Shown here: positions 33,418 through 42,276 of the stretch, piece by piece
Position numbering within the stretch: the stretch's first letter is position 1
Layout: every line of letters starts with the position of its first letter
Source of the DNA: Flavobacteriales bacterium
Lineage (GTDB): Bacteria > Bacteroidota > Bacteroidia > Flavobacteriales_F > PHOS-HE28
Assembly: GCA_016719225.1 (NCBI GenBank)
Contig: JADKAN010000001.1
Location: 310,001-374,000, forward strand
DNA: 64,000 nt
Direction: 5' to 3'
Made by a program: the position numbers and the translations under genes
Notes under the pieces: model-generated
Database searches by the model: none
Seen by the model: the letters and a program-made list of their open reading frames with translations, nothing else
What the model was told of the DNA's origin: nothing

Positions 33418-36284
33418 CGCTTCAAGGTGATCGCGCCGTTCCACGTGTCTTCTCCACGGATCTTCAGCACGCCGAAATAGGTGCCATTGGGCAGCAGCTC
33501 GCCATGGCTGCCATGGCCGTCCCAGTCGTTAGCATAGGATGACGCATGGTATACGCGGTTCCCCCAACGGTCGAATACGTCCAGTGTTACATTGCCCAAT
33601 ACTTCCAGCCCGCGCACCTCGTAACGGTCGTTCACGCCATCACCATCGGGCGAGAATCCCGTGGGTATCAACAAGCCCCTAACGGTGATCACCACAGTAT
33701 CCGTTCGCGCCGGACAGCTTCCCGCGCGCGCTCCCAGAACGAGCATGTTTTCACCTATGGAAAGGCTATTCAGCGATGTGGTCAGGTCATTAGGGGCAAC
33801 CACTATGCCATCGCCTTGGATAACGGCCCACCAGGTGTCCGTAGCTCCAGTGGCACTGCCTTGGAGGTCCGCACTGGTGCTGATATCCTGCAACTGGTCC
33901 GGTCCAGCGTTGATCTCCGTGAGTTCTTCCGGTAAATGGAAGCTCACTTGAACCTCATCCTGTGCCGAACACGTTCCATTGATCACGGTCCATTGAAAGG
34001 AATAGATGCCGGTGGCGGCCACTCCCACGTTCGCATCCGGTGCGTTCTGATCGTTGAAGGTTGCGCCAGCGTTGCTGCTCCAACTGCCGGTGCCGATCGG
34101 TGTATTCGCGTTCAAGATAAATTCCACTCCGCAGACCGAGGTATCCGGTCCAGCGTCGGCCACGGGGTTCTGTAACACCGTGATCTCCCCGGTGGAACTG
34201 GATGTGCAACCGTTCGACGTTACGGTGTAGGTCAGCGTAAAAGCACTGCTTACGCCGTTAACCTGCACACTTTGCGGAGCAAATTCATGTCCGGTCGCAT
34301 TGATCCCTGGCCCGCTCCAAGTTCCGCCGGTAACGCCCGTAACGAATGTGATCATATCGAAGGGAGCATTGGAGGAACAGACTGCATCCGGCGAACTCCA
34401 TGATGCGGATGGTAGCGGGATCAACGACACAATAACCGTAGCGCTCGACATCTCACAGGGAGCCGTACCGGATAGCGTATACGTATAAGGACCTACACTC
34501 AACGTCGCGGGATCATAAACGCCAGACACGGTCTCTCCGAGAGGGCCGGTCCAATTTCCGCCCGGGTCGGGGCTTCCCGACAAGGCATCATAAAGGTTGG
34601 CGGGCGATGCACCAGCACAGAGCGCCAAGCTGGCATCCGTGCCAGCATCAGGGGCGATATTGACTTGGATGGAAACGGAAGCGGTTGTGGGAGGACAGAC
34701 GGGGGCACCGCTCAGGGTGTACAAGATCGTACCCGTAACAGACGTAGCCGGATCGAACCATCCTGTTCCATTACTCCATGCACCACCTTGGTCAGCACCA
34801 GGCAAGAGGTCCATCAATGCGAATGAACTTGAGCTGCTGCACACGGTGATGCTCGTGTCCTGTCCGGGAACGCCGATCGCATGGATCATAACGGTGACGA
34901 TAGCACTGTCCACTAGGCAACCACTCGTATTGGCCACCGTGTACAAATAGGTGCCGGATAGATCTTGCGCCGGTTCAATAAGCCCCGAAGCTGGTTGGCC
35001 TTGATACCACCAATCACCTCCCGCTTGCGCATTGGAGCCCAAGTAGGGAAGTAGCGATGCGGATGCACCCACATTGCAGAGATCAGCCGTGCCGTCAACT
35101 CCAGCATTGATAGGATAGGGGTCGATCACTGTGATCGTCGACAGACAGAATGCCGTATTCCCGCTGCCGTCGCTCACAAACAGTGTGTCGGTGATCAAAC
35201 CTACATCGGCACAGCCGAATACTAATTGGCTGGCGGTCCATTCAGTGATCGCATCGTTGTCCGTGGATCCCCCGTCCAAGTCCGCTGCGCTGATGGAAGC
35301 TTCACCGGAAGGATCCAAATAGAGCGTTGACCCGGTGCAGATCGCAGTAGGAGGAAGGTTGTCGATGACGTGCACAATAGTGTTGCAGCTAGTGCTATTT
35401 CCTGCCGCATCGATCACGATGAGGGTTACCGCATGATCCCCCGGTGTATCAAGATCCTGGGGTGACACGCTCATCGAAGCCAACGTGCAATTGTCCCAAC
35501 TGCCGTTATCCACCATGCTTGTGGTCACATGGGCCCAACCGGTCGTGTCCAAATTCACCGAAGCCTCTTGACAGATGGCAACAGGAGCCGTCTGGTCGCT
35601 CACCGTTACCGTCTGGCTGGAGGTTGATTGGTTCCCACTGCCATCGGTTGCCGTCCAAGTAACCATGGTGATGCCTAATGGGAATGCGGATGGTGCGTTC
35701 TCGGTAATGGAGGGTAGGCCGCAGTTATCGCTGTAGTAGGGAGTGCTTAAGAATACACCGGTAGCTGAACATCCCGTGTTCGCAGCGACCTGTATGTCAG
35801 CCGCAGCGATGATGACCGGTGCGGTCACATCGTTCACGGTCACGATCTGGGTGCAGGTCGCGGTATTCCCGCCGGCATCGGTGGCTGTCCATGTCACGGT
35901 GGTCACCCCCTTCGGGAAGGCAGAGGGTGCATTGTTGGTGACCGTTGCGACCGAGCAGTTGTCGCTTGCCGTGGGCGTACCTAAGCTCACGCCCGTTGCC
36001 GTGCAACCGGAGTTCGTGTTGGCCGCCACATTGGCCGGACAAGTGATCGTTGGAGTAATGTTGTCCAAGGAGGTTAGGGTCGCCACATTACTGTTCCTGC
36101 AGGGCAGGGCGGATCGTTCACTTGTGCTTTGAGCAACGTTGTTTGGGTAATGGATGGGATCGTGAAAGAACCACCAAGTGGACCTTGGGACTGCCAAGTC
36201 CCTCCGTTGTTGATCGACGTGCTCCAATACACGGCACCTGCGCTTTGTCCGGTCAATGTTGCGGTGAACGGGCTTCCCGGGCAC
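33414..36284 (-). CDS. 3' fragment of giant T9SS type B cargo: HYR repeats and C-terminal sorting domain (module 2)
   Basis: The meaningful part runs from the frameshift at about 36105 to the stop. The codons above it up to 36284 are out of frame with the real gene. It holds HYR-type Ig repeats (TITCPANVAANTNSGCTATG, ATDAGGNTATCTQIVTVNDV, DGSGNQSTSSQTVTVSDQ), several cysteine-rich SprB-like Ig domains, and a type B C-terminal domain (IPTGFSPDGDGVNDRYEVRG, LDVFDRWGNRVY, NDWDGHGSHGELLPNGTY). It lacks an export signal of its own. Confidence 0.85.
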   Translation of the reverse strand: MPGKPVHRNIDRTKRRCRVLEHVDQQRRDLAVPRSTWWFFHDPIHYPNNVAQSTSERSALPCRNSNVATLTSLDNITPTITCPANVAANTNSGCTATGVSLGTPTASDNCSVATVTNNAPSAFPKGVTTVTWTATDAGGNTATCTQIVTVNDVTAPVIIAAADIQVAANTGCSATGVFLSTPYYSDNCGLPSITENAPSAFPLGITMVTWTATDGSGNQSTSSQTVTVSDQTAPVAICQEASVNLDTTGWAHVTTSMVDNGSWDNCTLASMSVSPQDLDTPGDHAVTLIVIDAAGNSTSCNTIVHVIDNLPPTAICTGSTLYLDPSGEASISAADLDGGSTDNDAITEWTASQLVFGCADVGLITDTLFVSDGSGNTAFCLSTITVIDPYPINAGVDGTADLCNVGASASLLPYLGSNAQAGGDWWYQGQPASGLIEPAQDLSGTYLYTVANTSGCLVDSAIVTVMIHAIGVPGQDTSITVCSSSSSFALMDLLPGADQGGAWSNGTGWFDPATSVTGTILYTLSGAPVCPPTTASVSIQVNIAPDAGTDASLALCAGASPANLYDALSGSPDPGGNWTGPLGETVSGVYDPATLSVGPYTYTLSGTAPCEMSSATVIVSLIPLPSASWSSPDAVCSSNAPFDMITFVTGVTGGTWSGPGINATGHEFAPQSVQVNGVSSAFTLTYTVTSNGCTSSSTGEITVLQNPVADAGPDTSVCGVEFILNANTPIGTGSWSSNAGATFNDQNAPDANVGVAATGIYSFQWTVINGTCSAQDEVQVSFHLPEELTEINAGPDQLQDISTSADLQGSATGATDTWWAVIQGDGIVVAPNDLTTSLNSLSIGENMLVLGARAGSCPARTDTVVITVRGLLIPTGFSPDGDGVNDRYEVRGLEVLGNVTLDVFDRWGNRVYHASSYANDWDGHGSHGELLPNGTYFGVLKIRGEDTWNGAITLKR

Positions 36285-37774
36285 ACATTCCCACCGATCA
36301 ACGTTCCTCCGATGGGGGGCGAGGTTATGAAAATGGAGTGGGTGGTGTTTTGCCCGCCTGCGGTATAAATGATCGCCAGATCGCCGCTTTGTCCGGACAA
36401 GTTCAGGATGTTGCCGCTAACGCCGGGACCGCTCCAAACACCTTCGGGATCACTGCCGAAATTGTAGTAGGTTCCATCCACATGGAACGTGCTACCACCG
36501 ACGCGCTTCAGCTTTACGAAGCGCATGGGTGCCGTCGCCGTAACGCCGCTTAATACCATCGTGGTCGAGGTCGTGGAAATGTTGCCCAAGTCCGTGAAAG
36601 GACCCACACCGATCAAAGCGCCTTGCACGTTCAGCACCCCGGTGCCACCGGCACTCTTCCAGCGAATGATCACTTTTTCACCCACAGGTATGATCTCGCC
36701 AAGATCGATCACCAGCTGGTCTCCCGGATCGTCGAACACGGCGACGCCGCCGGGGGCCTGGCCTAACCCGCCCGATGGCCCGTTTGCACCATTGCTGGAA
36801 ATACCGGAGGAGGATTCAACGTTGATGCCAGTGCCGGAACGCGCTGGAAAGAGCTTTGTGGAAAGGTTGATGGTGCCGTTGTTCGCGCAGATGGTGTCGA
36901 ACGGCAAGAATGCCGATGGATCGTGGAAGGTGCCCACTTGATAGTCGAGATCGCTCAGGCGCGCGGTGAACAAATTCTGCGATGAATGGTCGGTAAAAGC
37001 CGTGTTGAACGTTATGTCCTTGGTATAGCTGCCAGCGATGTAGACGCCGCCCGATCCGTCCACGGCAACACCATTGGGCATGTCGTCGCCCTCACCGGGC
37101 GGGCTGATGAGCCATTTGACCTTTCCTTGAGTAGAGATCTTCGCAAGAAAAACTTCCAGGTCGTCGCCCCCGGAGAATACCAAGCCCGGGGGGTAATAGA
37201 GGTATTGCTGGAAACTACCGGCCAAGATCAGATTGCCTTGATCATCGGTCGCCAATGCGCGGCCTACTTGAACATGATTGTTGGTGCCATAGAACGCTCT
37301 GGTCCAAACCGTTTCGCCTGTGGTCTTGTTCAAGCGTGCGACGTACCCATAGTCGTGTGGGTTCAGGGCTAACGCGAGCACGGTGTTGCCCGGGAACACC
37401 GAATTGTTGTGGCTGCTGCCGGAGATGTACAACGCGGACGCTGATACAGCCAAGCCCAGTGCATTGATCTGGTCACTTCCGGGATTGGAAACCGCTTGTG
37501 CCCAGTTCAGGGCGCCACCTGTCGAGAGTGCCAGAATGTCGGCGCTCAAGCTACTGCTGATCGTGGAGAGGCCGATGGTTGTGGCATTCGTACTGGTGCG
37601 GAAGGTGTAAGGGCTTCCTTTGTGAACTCCTAATGCGAAGACCTTCGTACCATCCGTGGCCACCGCATTGATCGCACTATTGTTGCTGTTCGAACCGGTG
37701 GAAAGCCAGGAAATGCTCCAGGTGGATGCGTCCAACCCCAATATGCAACCATGGGTCGTACTTGCATTACCCAC
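36074..37774 (-). CDS. Middle fragment of giant type B cargo (module 2)
   Basis: A 566-residue open frame, continuous with the upstream fragment apart from TAA at 37820-37822; the GTG at 37774 is only the first possible start after that stop. It carries propeller-type repeats of the SBBP kind (INAVATDGTKVFALGVHKG, NKTTGETVWTRAFYGTNN, GVAVDGSGGVYIAGSYTKDI) and a jelly-roll-like domain near 330-430. Its final ~13 codons are frameshifted by the 5-bp duplication. Confidence 0.8.
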   Translation of the reverse strand: MGNASTTHGCILGLDASTWSISWLSTGSNSNNSAINAVATDGTKVFALGVHKGSPYTFRTSTNATTIGLSTISSSLSADILALSTGGALNWAQAVSNPGSDQINALGLAVSASALYISGSSHNNSVFPGNTVLALALNPHDYGYVARLNKTTGETVWTRAFYGTNNHVQVGRALATDDQGNLILAGSFQQYLYYPPGLVFSGGDDLEVFLAKISTQGKVKWLISPPGEGDDMPNGVAVDGSGGVYIAGSYTKDITFNTAFTDHSSQNLFTARLSDLDYQVGTFHDPSAFLPFDTICANNGTINLSTKLFPARSGTGINVESSSGISSNGANGPSGGLGQAPGGVAVFDDPGDQLVIDLGEIIPVGEKVIIRWKSAGGTGVLNVQGALIGVGPFTDLGNISTTSTTMVLSGVTATAPMRFVKLKRVGGSTFHVDGTYYNFGSDPEGVWSGPGVSGNILNLSGQSGDLAIIYTAGGQNTTHSIFITSPPIGGTLIGGNVCPGSPFTATLTGQSAGAVYWSTSINNGGTWQSQGPLGGSFTIPSITQTTLLKAQVNDPPCPAGTVMWRP

Positions 37775-37819
37775 GGATACGGTCGGTGTACTGAATCCAC
37801 CGATGGTGGGCGAACCAAC

Positions 37820-38464
37820 TTAGAAGCCGCCAACGAACAATTGCCCATTGGCGTAACAGATCGAACTTGCTCTATCATTCCCTGATCCGCCAGTACTTAT
37901 TTTCCACAGTAGTGCACCGCTGCCGTTATAACAAGCCACTAAAATGTCCTCTCCACCGCTGGAGCTCATGGTTTGACCACTTCCGGTAACACCTGTGAAA
38001 GAGGCGTTGTTACCGGAGAAATAGCCCGTCACATAAACATTGCCCAGTGCATCCGTACAAACGCCGGTAATGGCATCGCTGCCAGCTGCGCCCAGGACCA
38101 CCTGCCACTGCACGTTGCCGCTCAGGTCCTGTTTCACCAAATAACCGTCACTTCCCGTACTGCTTCCGAACAGCGATGTCCATAAACCCCCAAGGATCGA
38201 GCTGAATCCTCGTTCCACTTGGCCGGCCGTATACACCGCGTTATGAGACGGGTCAGTGGCTATGGAAGATGCGAATTCCACTTTATTGGAAGCCACCTTG
38301 GTGGACCAGTCCCAACCATCCGGCATTTGGCCGGATACCCGCTGAACAGAGAAAAGAGTGGTCAAGAGGACAAACACCCATGTGCAAGCACCGGGTGCTG
38401 CACGGACTGCTCTGTAAAGTGCGACACTCTTCCCAAAAGGGAGCTTTGGCAAGGTCATTCCCAC
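37820..38464 (-). CDS. 5' fragment of giant type B cargo (module 2), with signal peptide
   Basis: A 214-residue open frame starting the module 2 operon. It has a signal peptide (CTWVFVLLTTLFSVQRVSGQ) and propeller-type repeats (SIATDPSHNAVYTAGQVERG, GVCTDALGNVYVTGYFSGNN), ending at TAA in the middle of a blade (ANGQLFVGGF). Translation could start at 38464 or at Met3. The ~100 bases upstream contain a short hairpin (38469-38486) but no clear promoter. Confidence 0.82.
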   Translation of the reverse strand: MGMTLPKLPFGKSVALYRAVRAAPGACTWVFVLLTTLFSVQRVSGQMPDGWDWSTKVASNKVEFASSIATDPSHNAVYTAGQVERGFSSILGGLWTSLFGSSTGSDGYLVKQDLSGNVQWQVVLGAAGSDAITGVCTDALGNVYVTGYFSGNNASFTGVTGSGQTMSSSGGEDILVACYNGSGALLWKISTGGSGNDRASSICYANGQLFVGGF

Positions 38465-38567
38465 GGTTCTACGGACAACCCCGTAGAGAAGTTCCCGCCC
38501 GGTCCGTCAACGAATGCCTTAAACACGCGGACGAACGACCTATACTATGCGATGAATGGCCGAAATC

Positions 38568-38927
38568 TCAGCCGCCGTCCACGGTTTCATGACGGGTGCC
38601 CCCCCGCTTTATTGGACCATAAAACCGGTCGAGCTGGTTGCGCAGCCGCTGGAACCGATAAAAGCCCACCACCAAGGAGATCACGCAGATCAGGAGCGAT
38701 AAATAGCCTACATAACGCAGGTCCCCATAGCCTTCGATCTGCACCAACGCAATGCCCCCGATCAACAGGTAGAGCGAGGAGCGGATGTAGCTCAAGAGGG
38801 TCCGTTCGTTGCTCAAGCGTGTACGTTCCAAGGCCAAATGATCGCGCAGGATCAACGGTGACCTGTTAGTGAACGAAGGATGCATCAACCGGAGCTTGCG
38901 CTGAAGCCGGTACAGGCGGGTGTTCAT
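38568..38927 (-). CDS. DUF202-family small membrane protein
   Basis: A 119-residue inner-membrane protein. The DUF202 signature is clear: ILRDHLALERTRLSNERTLLSYIRSSLYLLIGGIAL, followed by a second helix LRYVGYLSLLICVISLVVGFYRFQRL. The family has two to three helices and no settled function; YidH of E. coli is an example. It lies ~100 bases upstream of the module 2 cargo on the same strand and is not obviously part of that operon. Confidence 0.88.
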   Translation of the reverse strand: MNTRLYRLQRKLRLMHPSFTNRSPLILRDHLALERTRLSNERTLLSYIRSSLYLLIGGIALVQIEGYGDLRYVGYLSLLICVISLVVGFYRFQRLRNQLDRFYGPIKRGGTRHETVDGG

Positions 38928-39055
38928 GGTGGGAAATTAAGCCACATGATCCGTGCCGATCACTTTTGGTCAAGTGCACGAACTAACGTACCGCATCCTC
39001 TCATTCCTGCGCAGCCGATATCTTGTCCAACGCTACTCACCGTAAAAGATCCGAT

Positions 39056-41254
39056 ATGTCCTACGCCCGCGCAACAGCTCTCACTTGTCTCACGCTTCTC
39101 ACTGCACTCTCCGTTCAAACCGCTAGCGCCCACGAAGGCATGTGGTTGCCAACCTTGCTCAAGGCGATCGAAGGCGACATGCGGACAGAAGGATTGCAGA
39201 TCTCCGCCGAAGAGATCTACAGCATCAACAACGGCTCATTGAAGGATGCCGTGGCGCTGTTCAATGGCGGTTGCACCGCGGAAGTGGTGAGCACGCAAGG
39301 ATTGATCCTGACCAACCACCACTGCGGAAGAAGTGCCATACAGGCCAACAGCACGCTCGAGCATAATTACTTGCGTGAGGGATTCATGGCAGCCACACTG
39401 GCCGACGAGCTGCCCAATGCCGGCCTTAGTGTCACTTTCATCGTGCGGATGGAAGATGTCTCGGACCGTATCAACGCCCTATTGACGGAGGGGATGGATG
39501 AGAAGGAGCGCTACGCCGTTGCGCGCCGCGAAGGAGCTGTCATCACTGCCGAAGCTTTGGCGGGAACGAAATTCGATGCCGTGGTGCGTCCGTTCAACCA
39601 TGGGAACAGCTGGTTCCTCATCGTGAGTGAAACGTTCCGCGATATCCGCTTGGTGGCTGCCCCGCCGGAAGGCATCGGCGAGTTCGGAGGCAACGCCGAC
39701 AACTGGATGTGGCCCCGACAGACCGGTGATTTCAGCGTTTTCCGCATCTATGCTTCTCCTGAGAACACTCCTGCCGAGCACGCCGCTGAGAACAAGCCAT
39801 TCTTACCGCGCCGTTCCTTGGCCATCGATATGGGCGGCGTTCGGGCAGGTGATTTCGCCATGATCTATGGATTTCCCGGAACCACCTATTACTACCTCCC
39901 CAGCTACGGCGTGGAACAAGTGATCGACGTGACCGATCCGTTGCGTATCGCACTGCGCGGCGCCAGCCTTAACGTGATCACCGCGGCCATGAACGCTGAT
40001 GAAGCGACCAAGCTGCAGTACTATTCCAAACGTGGAAGTATCGCCAACGGCTGGAAGAAATGGCAGGGCGAGCTGCAGGGCCTCAAGGCGTTGGGCACCG
40101 TGGCAAGGAAACAGGCCGAAGAGGCTGAATTCCTGCGGAGGGCTTCGGGAATGCCCGAATACGCCAGTGTCCTGCCCACCTTGGAAAAGCTGTACGCGGA
40201 ACAAAAGCCCTATGCCCAAGCCCGTGAACTGTACAACGAGTTCATCTACAACGGCGCCTATCTGCCGCGCTTTGCTTCCGGTTTCAGCAGGCTGATCGAA
40301 GGACGCGATACCCTCTCCAAAGCCGTGGCGGATGCCGAAGTCAAGCGCCTGCGTGCCATTGCCAGCGCCCATTTCAAGAATTACAACGTAACGGTGGATC
40401 ATGACGTTTTCGCTGAACAATTGCCCATCGTCCTGCAGTATCAGAAGGATCCACTGGCAACCCCCGAATTACAAACGGTGCAAACCAGGTTCAGCGGTAA
40501 CGCCCAACGTTACGCGGACGACCTCTTCGCTCGGAGCGTCTTTGCCGACAGCTCGGAACTTTTCCAACTGCTCGATCATTACTCCAAAAAGAACGCGAGA
40601 AAATTGGCACAGGATCCCGCTTACCTGCTTGCCACCTCCGCCAACTCCACGTATGACAGCAAGGTGCGCCCGCGCTACAACGCGATCAGTGATAGCCTCG
40701 ATGCGACCATACGCATTTGGTCCAAAGGAACGATCACGCTGTTCCCCGAAAAGACCTGGTGGCCCGATGCCAACCTTACGCTGCGCCTCAGCTATGGAAA
40801 GGTGGAAGGCACATTCCCGCGCGATGGCTTGGCCTACCTGCCCTTCACTACCCTTGCCGGTGTAATGGAAAAATACGATCCGACCGATCCCGAGTTCAAC
40901 GTTCCGCAAAAGCTGATCGACCTGTACAACGCAGAGGACTTCGGGCCTTACGCGACAGATGGTGAGATGCGCACTTGCTTCCTGTCATCACTGCACACTA
41001 CTGGCGGGAACAGCGGAAGCCCTGTCTTTAATGGCAAGGGTGAGCTTATCGGCATCAACTTCGACCGGACCTGGGAAAGCACCATGAGCGACATCCAGTT
41101 CGACCCCGCCATTTGCCGCAACATATCGGTGGACATCAAGTACGTGCTCTTCGTGATCGATAAGTACTTGGGCGGAAAGCATTTGGTGGATGAAATGGAG
41201 CTCGCGGGGATGGATGAGGCTCCACATGTCATCGACTTGCCGCTGCACCATTGA
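39056..41254 (+). CDS. S46-family dipeptidyl-peptidase, DPP11-like
   Basis: An exported serine exopeptidase of 732 residues that removes N-terminal dipeptides in the periplasm. The start at 39056 gives the signal peptide LTCLTLLTALSVQTASA; a TTG 11 codons upstream is less likely. Catalytic parts of the chymotrypsin-like fold: LILTNHHCGRSA (His about 89), FGGNADNWMWPRQTGDFSVFRIY (Asp), and TTGGNSGSPVFNGKGELIG (Ser653). The residue 18 after this Ser is Arg in NFDRTWES; in known S46 enzymes Arg here gives Asp/Glu preference (DPP11) and Gly gives hydrophobic preference (DPP7). Peptides it frees would feed amino-acid catabolism. Confidence 0.93.
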   Translation: MSYARATALTCLTLLTALSVQTASAHEGMWLPTLLKAIEGDMRTEGLQISAEEIYSINNGSLKDAVALFNGGCTAEVVSTQGLILTNHHCGRSAIQANSTLEHNYLREGFMAATLADELPNAGLSVTFIVRMEDVSDRINALLTEGMDEKERYAVARREGAVITAEALAGTKFDAVVRPFNHGNSWFLIVSETFRDIRLVAAPPEGIGEFGGNADNWMWPRQTGDFSVFRIYASPENTPAEHAAENKPFLPRRSLAIDMGGVRAGDFAMIYGFPGTTYYYLPSYGVEQVIDVTDPLRIALRGASLNVITAAMNADEATKLQYYSKRGSIANGWKKWQGELQGLKALGTVARKQAEEAEFLRRASGMPEYASVLPTLEKLYAEQKPYAQARELYNEFIYNGAYLPRFASGFSRLIEGRDTLSKAVADAEVKRLRAIASAHFKNYNVTVDHDVFAEQLPIVLQYQKDPLATPELQTVQTRFSGNAQRYADDLFARSVFADSSELFQLLDHYSKKNARKLAQDPAYLLATSANSTYDSKVRPRYNAISDSLDATIRIWSKGTITLFPEKTWWPDANLTLRLSYGKVEGTFPRDGLAYLPFTTLAGVMEKYDPTDPEFNVPQKLIDLYNAEDFGPYATDGEMRTCFLSSLHTTGGNSGSPVFNGKGELIGINFDRTWESTMSDIQFDPAICRNISVDIKYVLFVIDKYLGGKHLVDEMELAGMDEAPHVIDLPLHH

Positions 41255-41303
41255 ACGGAACCATCTCTTTGTTTGTCCATTCCCTGAAACATCCGGAACA
41301 AAC

Positions 41304-41546
41304 ATGTGGAAAGAAGAGAACGATAAGCTCCAACGGAGCTTCCAATTCAAGGACTTCAGTGAGGCCTTCGCCTTCATGGCCCGCGTAGCGTTGGCCGCGG
41401 AGAAGATGGACCATCACCCCGAATGGAGCAATGTGTACAACAAAGTGGACATCAAGCTAAGCAGCCACGACGCCGGCGACAAGGTCACGGATAAAGACCG
41501 GAAGCTGGCTAAAGCGATCGATGCGATCAGGGGGACTAGTAGTTAA
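41304..41546 (+). CDS. phhB: 4a-hydroxytetrahydrobiopterin dehydratase (pterin carbinolamine dehydratase)
   Basis: An 80-residue enzyme that dehydrates 4a-hydroxytetrahydrobiopterin to regenerate the pterin cofactor of aromatic amino-acid hydroxylases. It carries the PCD signature KMDHHPEWSNVYNKVDIKLS with the catalytic histidines, and the family opening FKDFSEAFAFMARVAL. The start at 41304 (MWKEENDKL) fits family length; the frame extends 38 codons upstream into the S46 gene and that part is rejected. A hairpin (41271-41303) ends at the ATG. No hydroxylase gene is in the window. Confidence 0.93.
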   Translation: MWKEENDKLQRSFQFKDFSEAFAFMARVALAAEKMDHHPEWSNVYNKVDIKLSSHDAGDKVTDKDRKLAKAIDAIRGTSS

Positions 41547-41577
41547 TTCGGTCGCCAACAGTGCCATTGATCTCCTC

Positions 41578-41623
41578 AAAAATGATAGTGCGGCCCCAGC
41601 GCACAAAACGCTGGGCCGCACTA
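41578..41623 (-). terminator. Strong hairpin terminator between convergent genes
   Basis: A 15-bp stem with one bulged C (41586-41601 with 41609-41623) around a 7-base loop, followed on the minus strand by ATCATTTTT (T run 41578-41582). It ends the DUF1573 transcript. On the plus strand no T run follows, but the stem may also slow the phhB transcript. Confidence 0.88.
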
Positions 41624-41647
41624 TAAGGTCACGGAAGGCGATAGGCC

Positions 41648-42190
41648 TTATTTCACCACCTGGACGTCCGCGGTAATGTTCAGCACGGTCTGGCTCGGCT
41701 CGGTATTGGCGGTCACCGTGATCGTCTTGCTCTGCATGCCCTCCTGTTTTCCGGGCTTGTAAACGATGTTGATCTCGCTGCTAGCGCCGGGGGCGATAGG
41801 GTGCTTGGGATAGTCGGGCACGGTGCAGCCGCAACTGCCTACAGCGTTGGTGATCACCAAGGGTTCCTTGCCAGTGTTGGTGAATTTGAAGACGTACTTG
41901 TTCTCGCTGTCCTGCATCACCTTGCCGAAATCATGCTTGTCCACCTTGTAACCGATGGTGGTGGTAGGGCCGCTGTAAGGCGCTGGCTCGGCCTGCACGG
42001 GTGGCGTCAAGGGGTCGAAGGTGCTCCTGGTCGGTGGAGGGATCACCGGTTTTGCCGGTGCGGTGGCCACGGGTGCGAAGGTCTGTACCGCATTCGATGA
42101 GGTGCGCTGGCCGATGGCCATGAAAACCACGCCGGCGGCGATGATGGCCAGTAAAGCGATCTTGATATTCTCTTTCATTGTACGATCCAT
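41648..42190 (-). CDS. DUF1573 domain protein, membrane-anchored
   Basis: A 180-residue protein with an N-terminal helix (IKIALLAIIAAGVVFMAIG), a Pro/Thr/Ala-rich linker (about 35-75), and a DUF1573 Ig-like domain: HDFGKVMQDSENKYVFKFTN, EPLVITNAVGSCGCTVPDYP, EINIVYKPGKQEGMQSKTIT. The GSCGCTVP cysteine pair is the family hallmark. These proteins are abundant in Bacteroidota envelopes, with no defined role. Two starts are possible (42190, or Met5 at 42178). Monocistronic by position, ended by the hairpin at 41586-41623. Confidence 0.92.
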   Translation of the reverse strand: MDRTMKENIKIALLAIIAAGVVFMAIGQRTSSNAVQTFAPVATAPAKPVIPPPTRSTFDPLTPPVQAEPAPYSGPTTTIGYKVDKHDFGKVMQDSENKYVFKFTNTGKEPLVITNAVGSCGCTVPDYPKHPIAPGASSEINIVYKPGKQEGMQSKTITVTANTEPSQTVLNITADVQVVK

Positions 42191-42276
42191 TGTGCTTTGA
42201 ACGCCGCGAATTTAACGCATGAGGTGATCGGAAGGTCGAGGTTGCCATTGGTGCTCTGTAAGCTTTCTTCAGCCGA

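Larger units (their letters stand above)
33414..38464 (-). pseudogene. Type B T9SS cargo gene of module 2, broken by TAA and a 5-bp duplication
   Basis: Three open frames (37820-38464, 36074-37774, 33414-36284) are pieces of one gene. Frame 1 to frame 2 is separated by TAA at 37820-37822 (codon 215) in unbroken register. Frame 2 to frame 3 is separated by a direct 5-bp duplication (CAGGG twice, 36100-36109); removing one copy joins the frames in the sense ...NDPPCRNSNVATLTSLDN.... The total then becomes 5046 bases, exactly 1682 codons. The intact protein would be a ~1680-residue adhesin-like cargo with signal peptide, propeller region, Ig/HYR repeats and type B domain. Confidence 0.85.

Noticed and set aside
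30320..38464. Alternative genetic code or programmed readthrough in module 2
   Set aside because: TAG, TAA and a frameshift occur together, while many genes here end normally in TAA, TAG or TGA.
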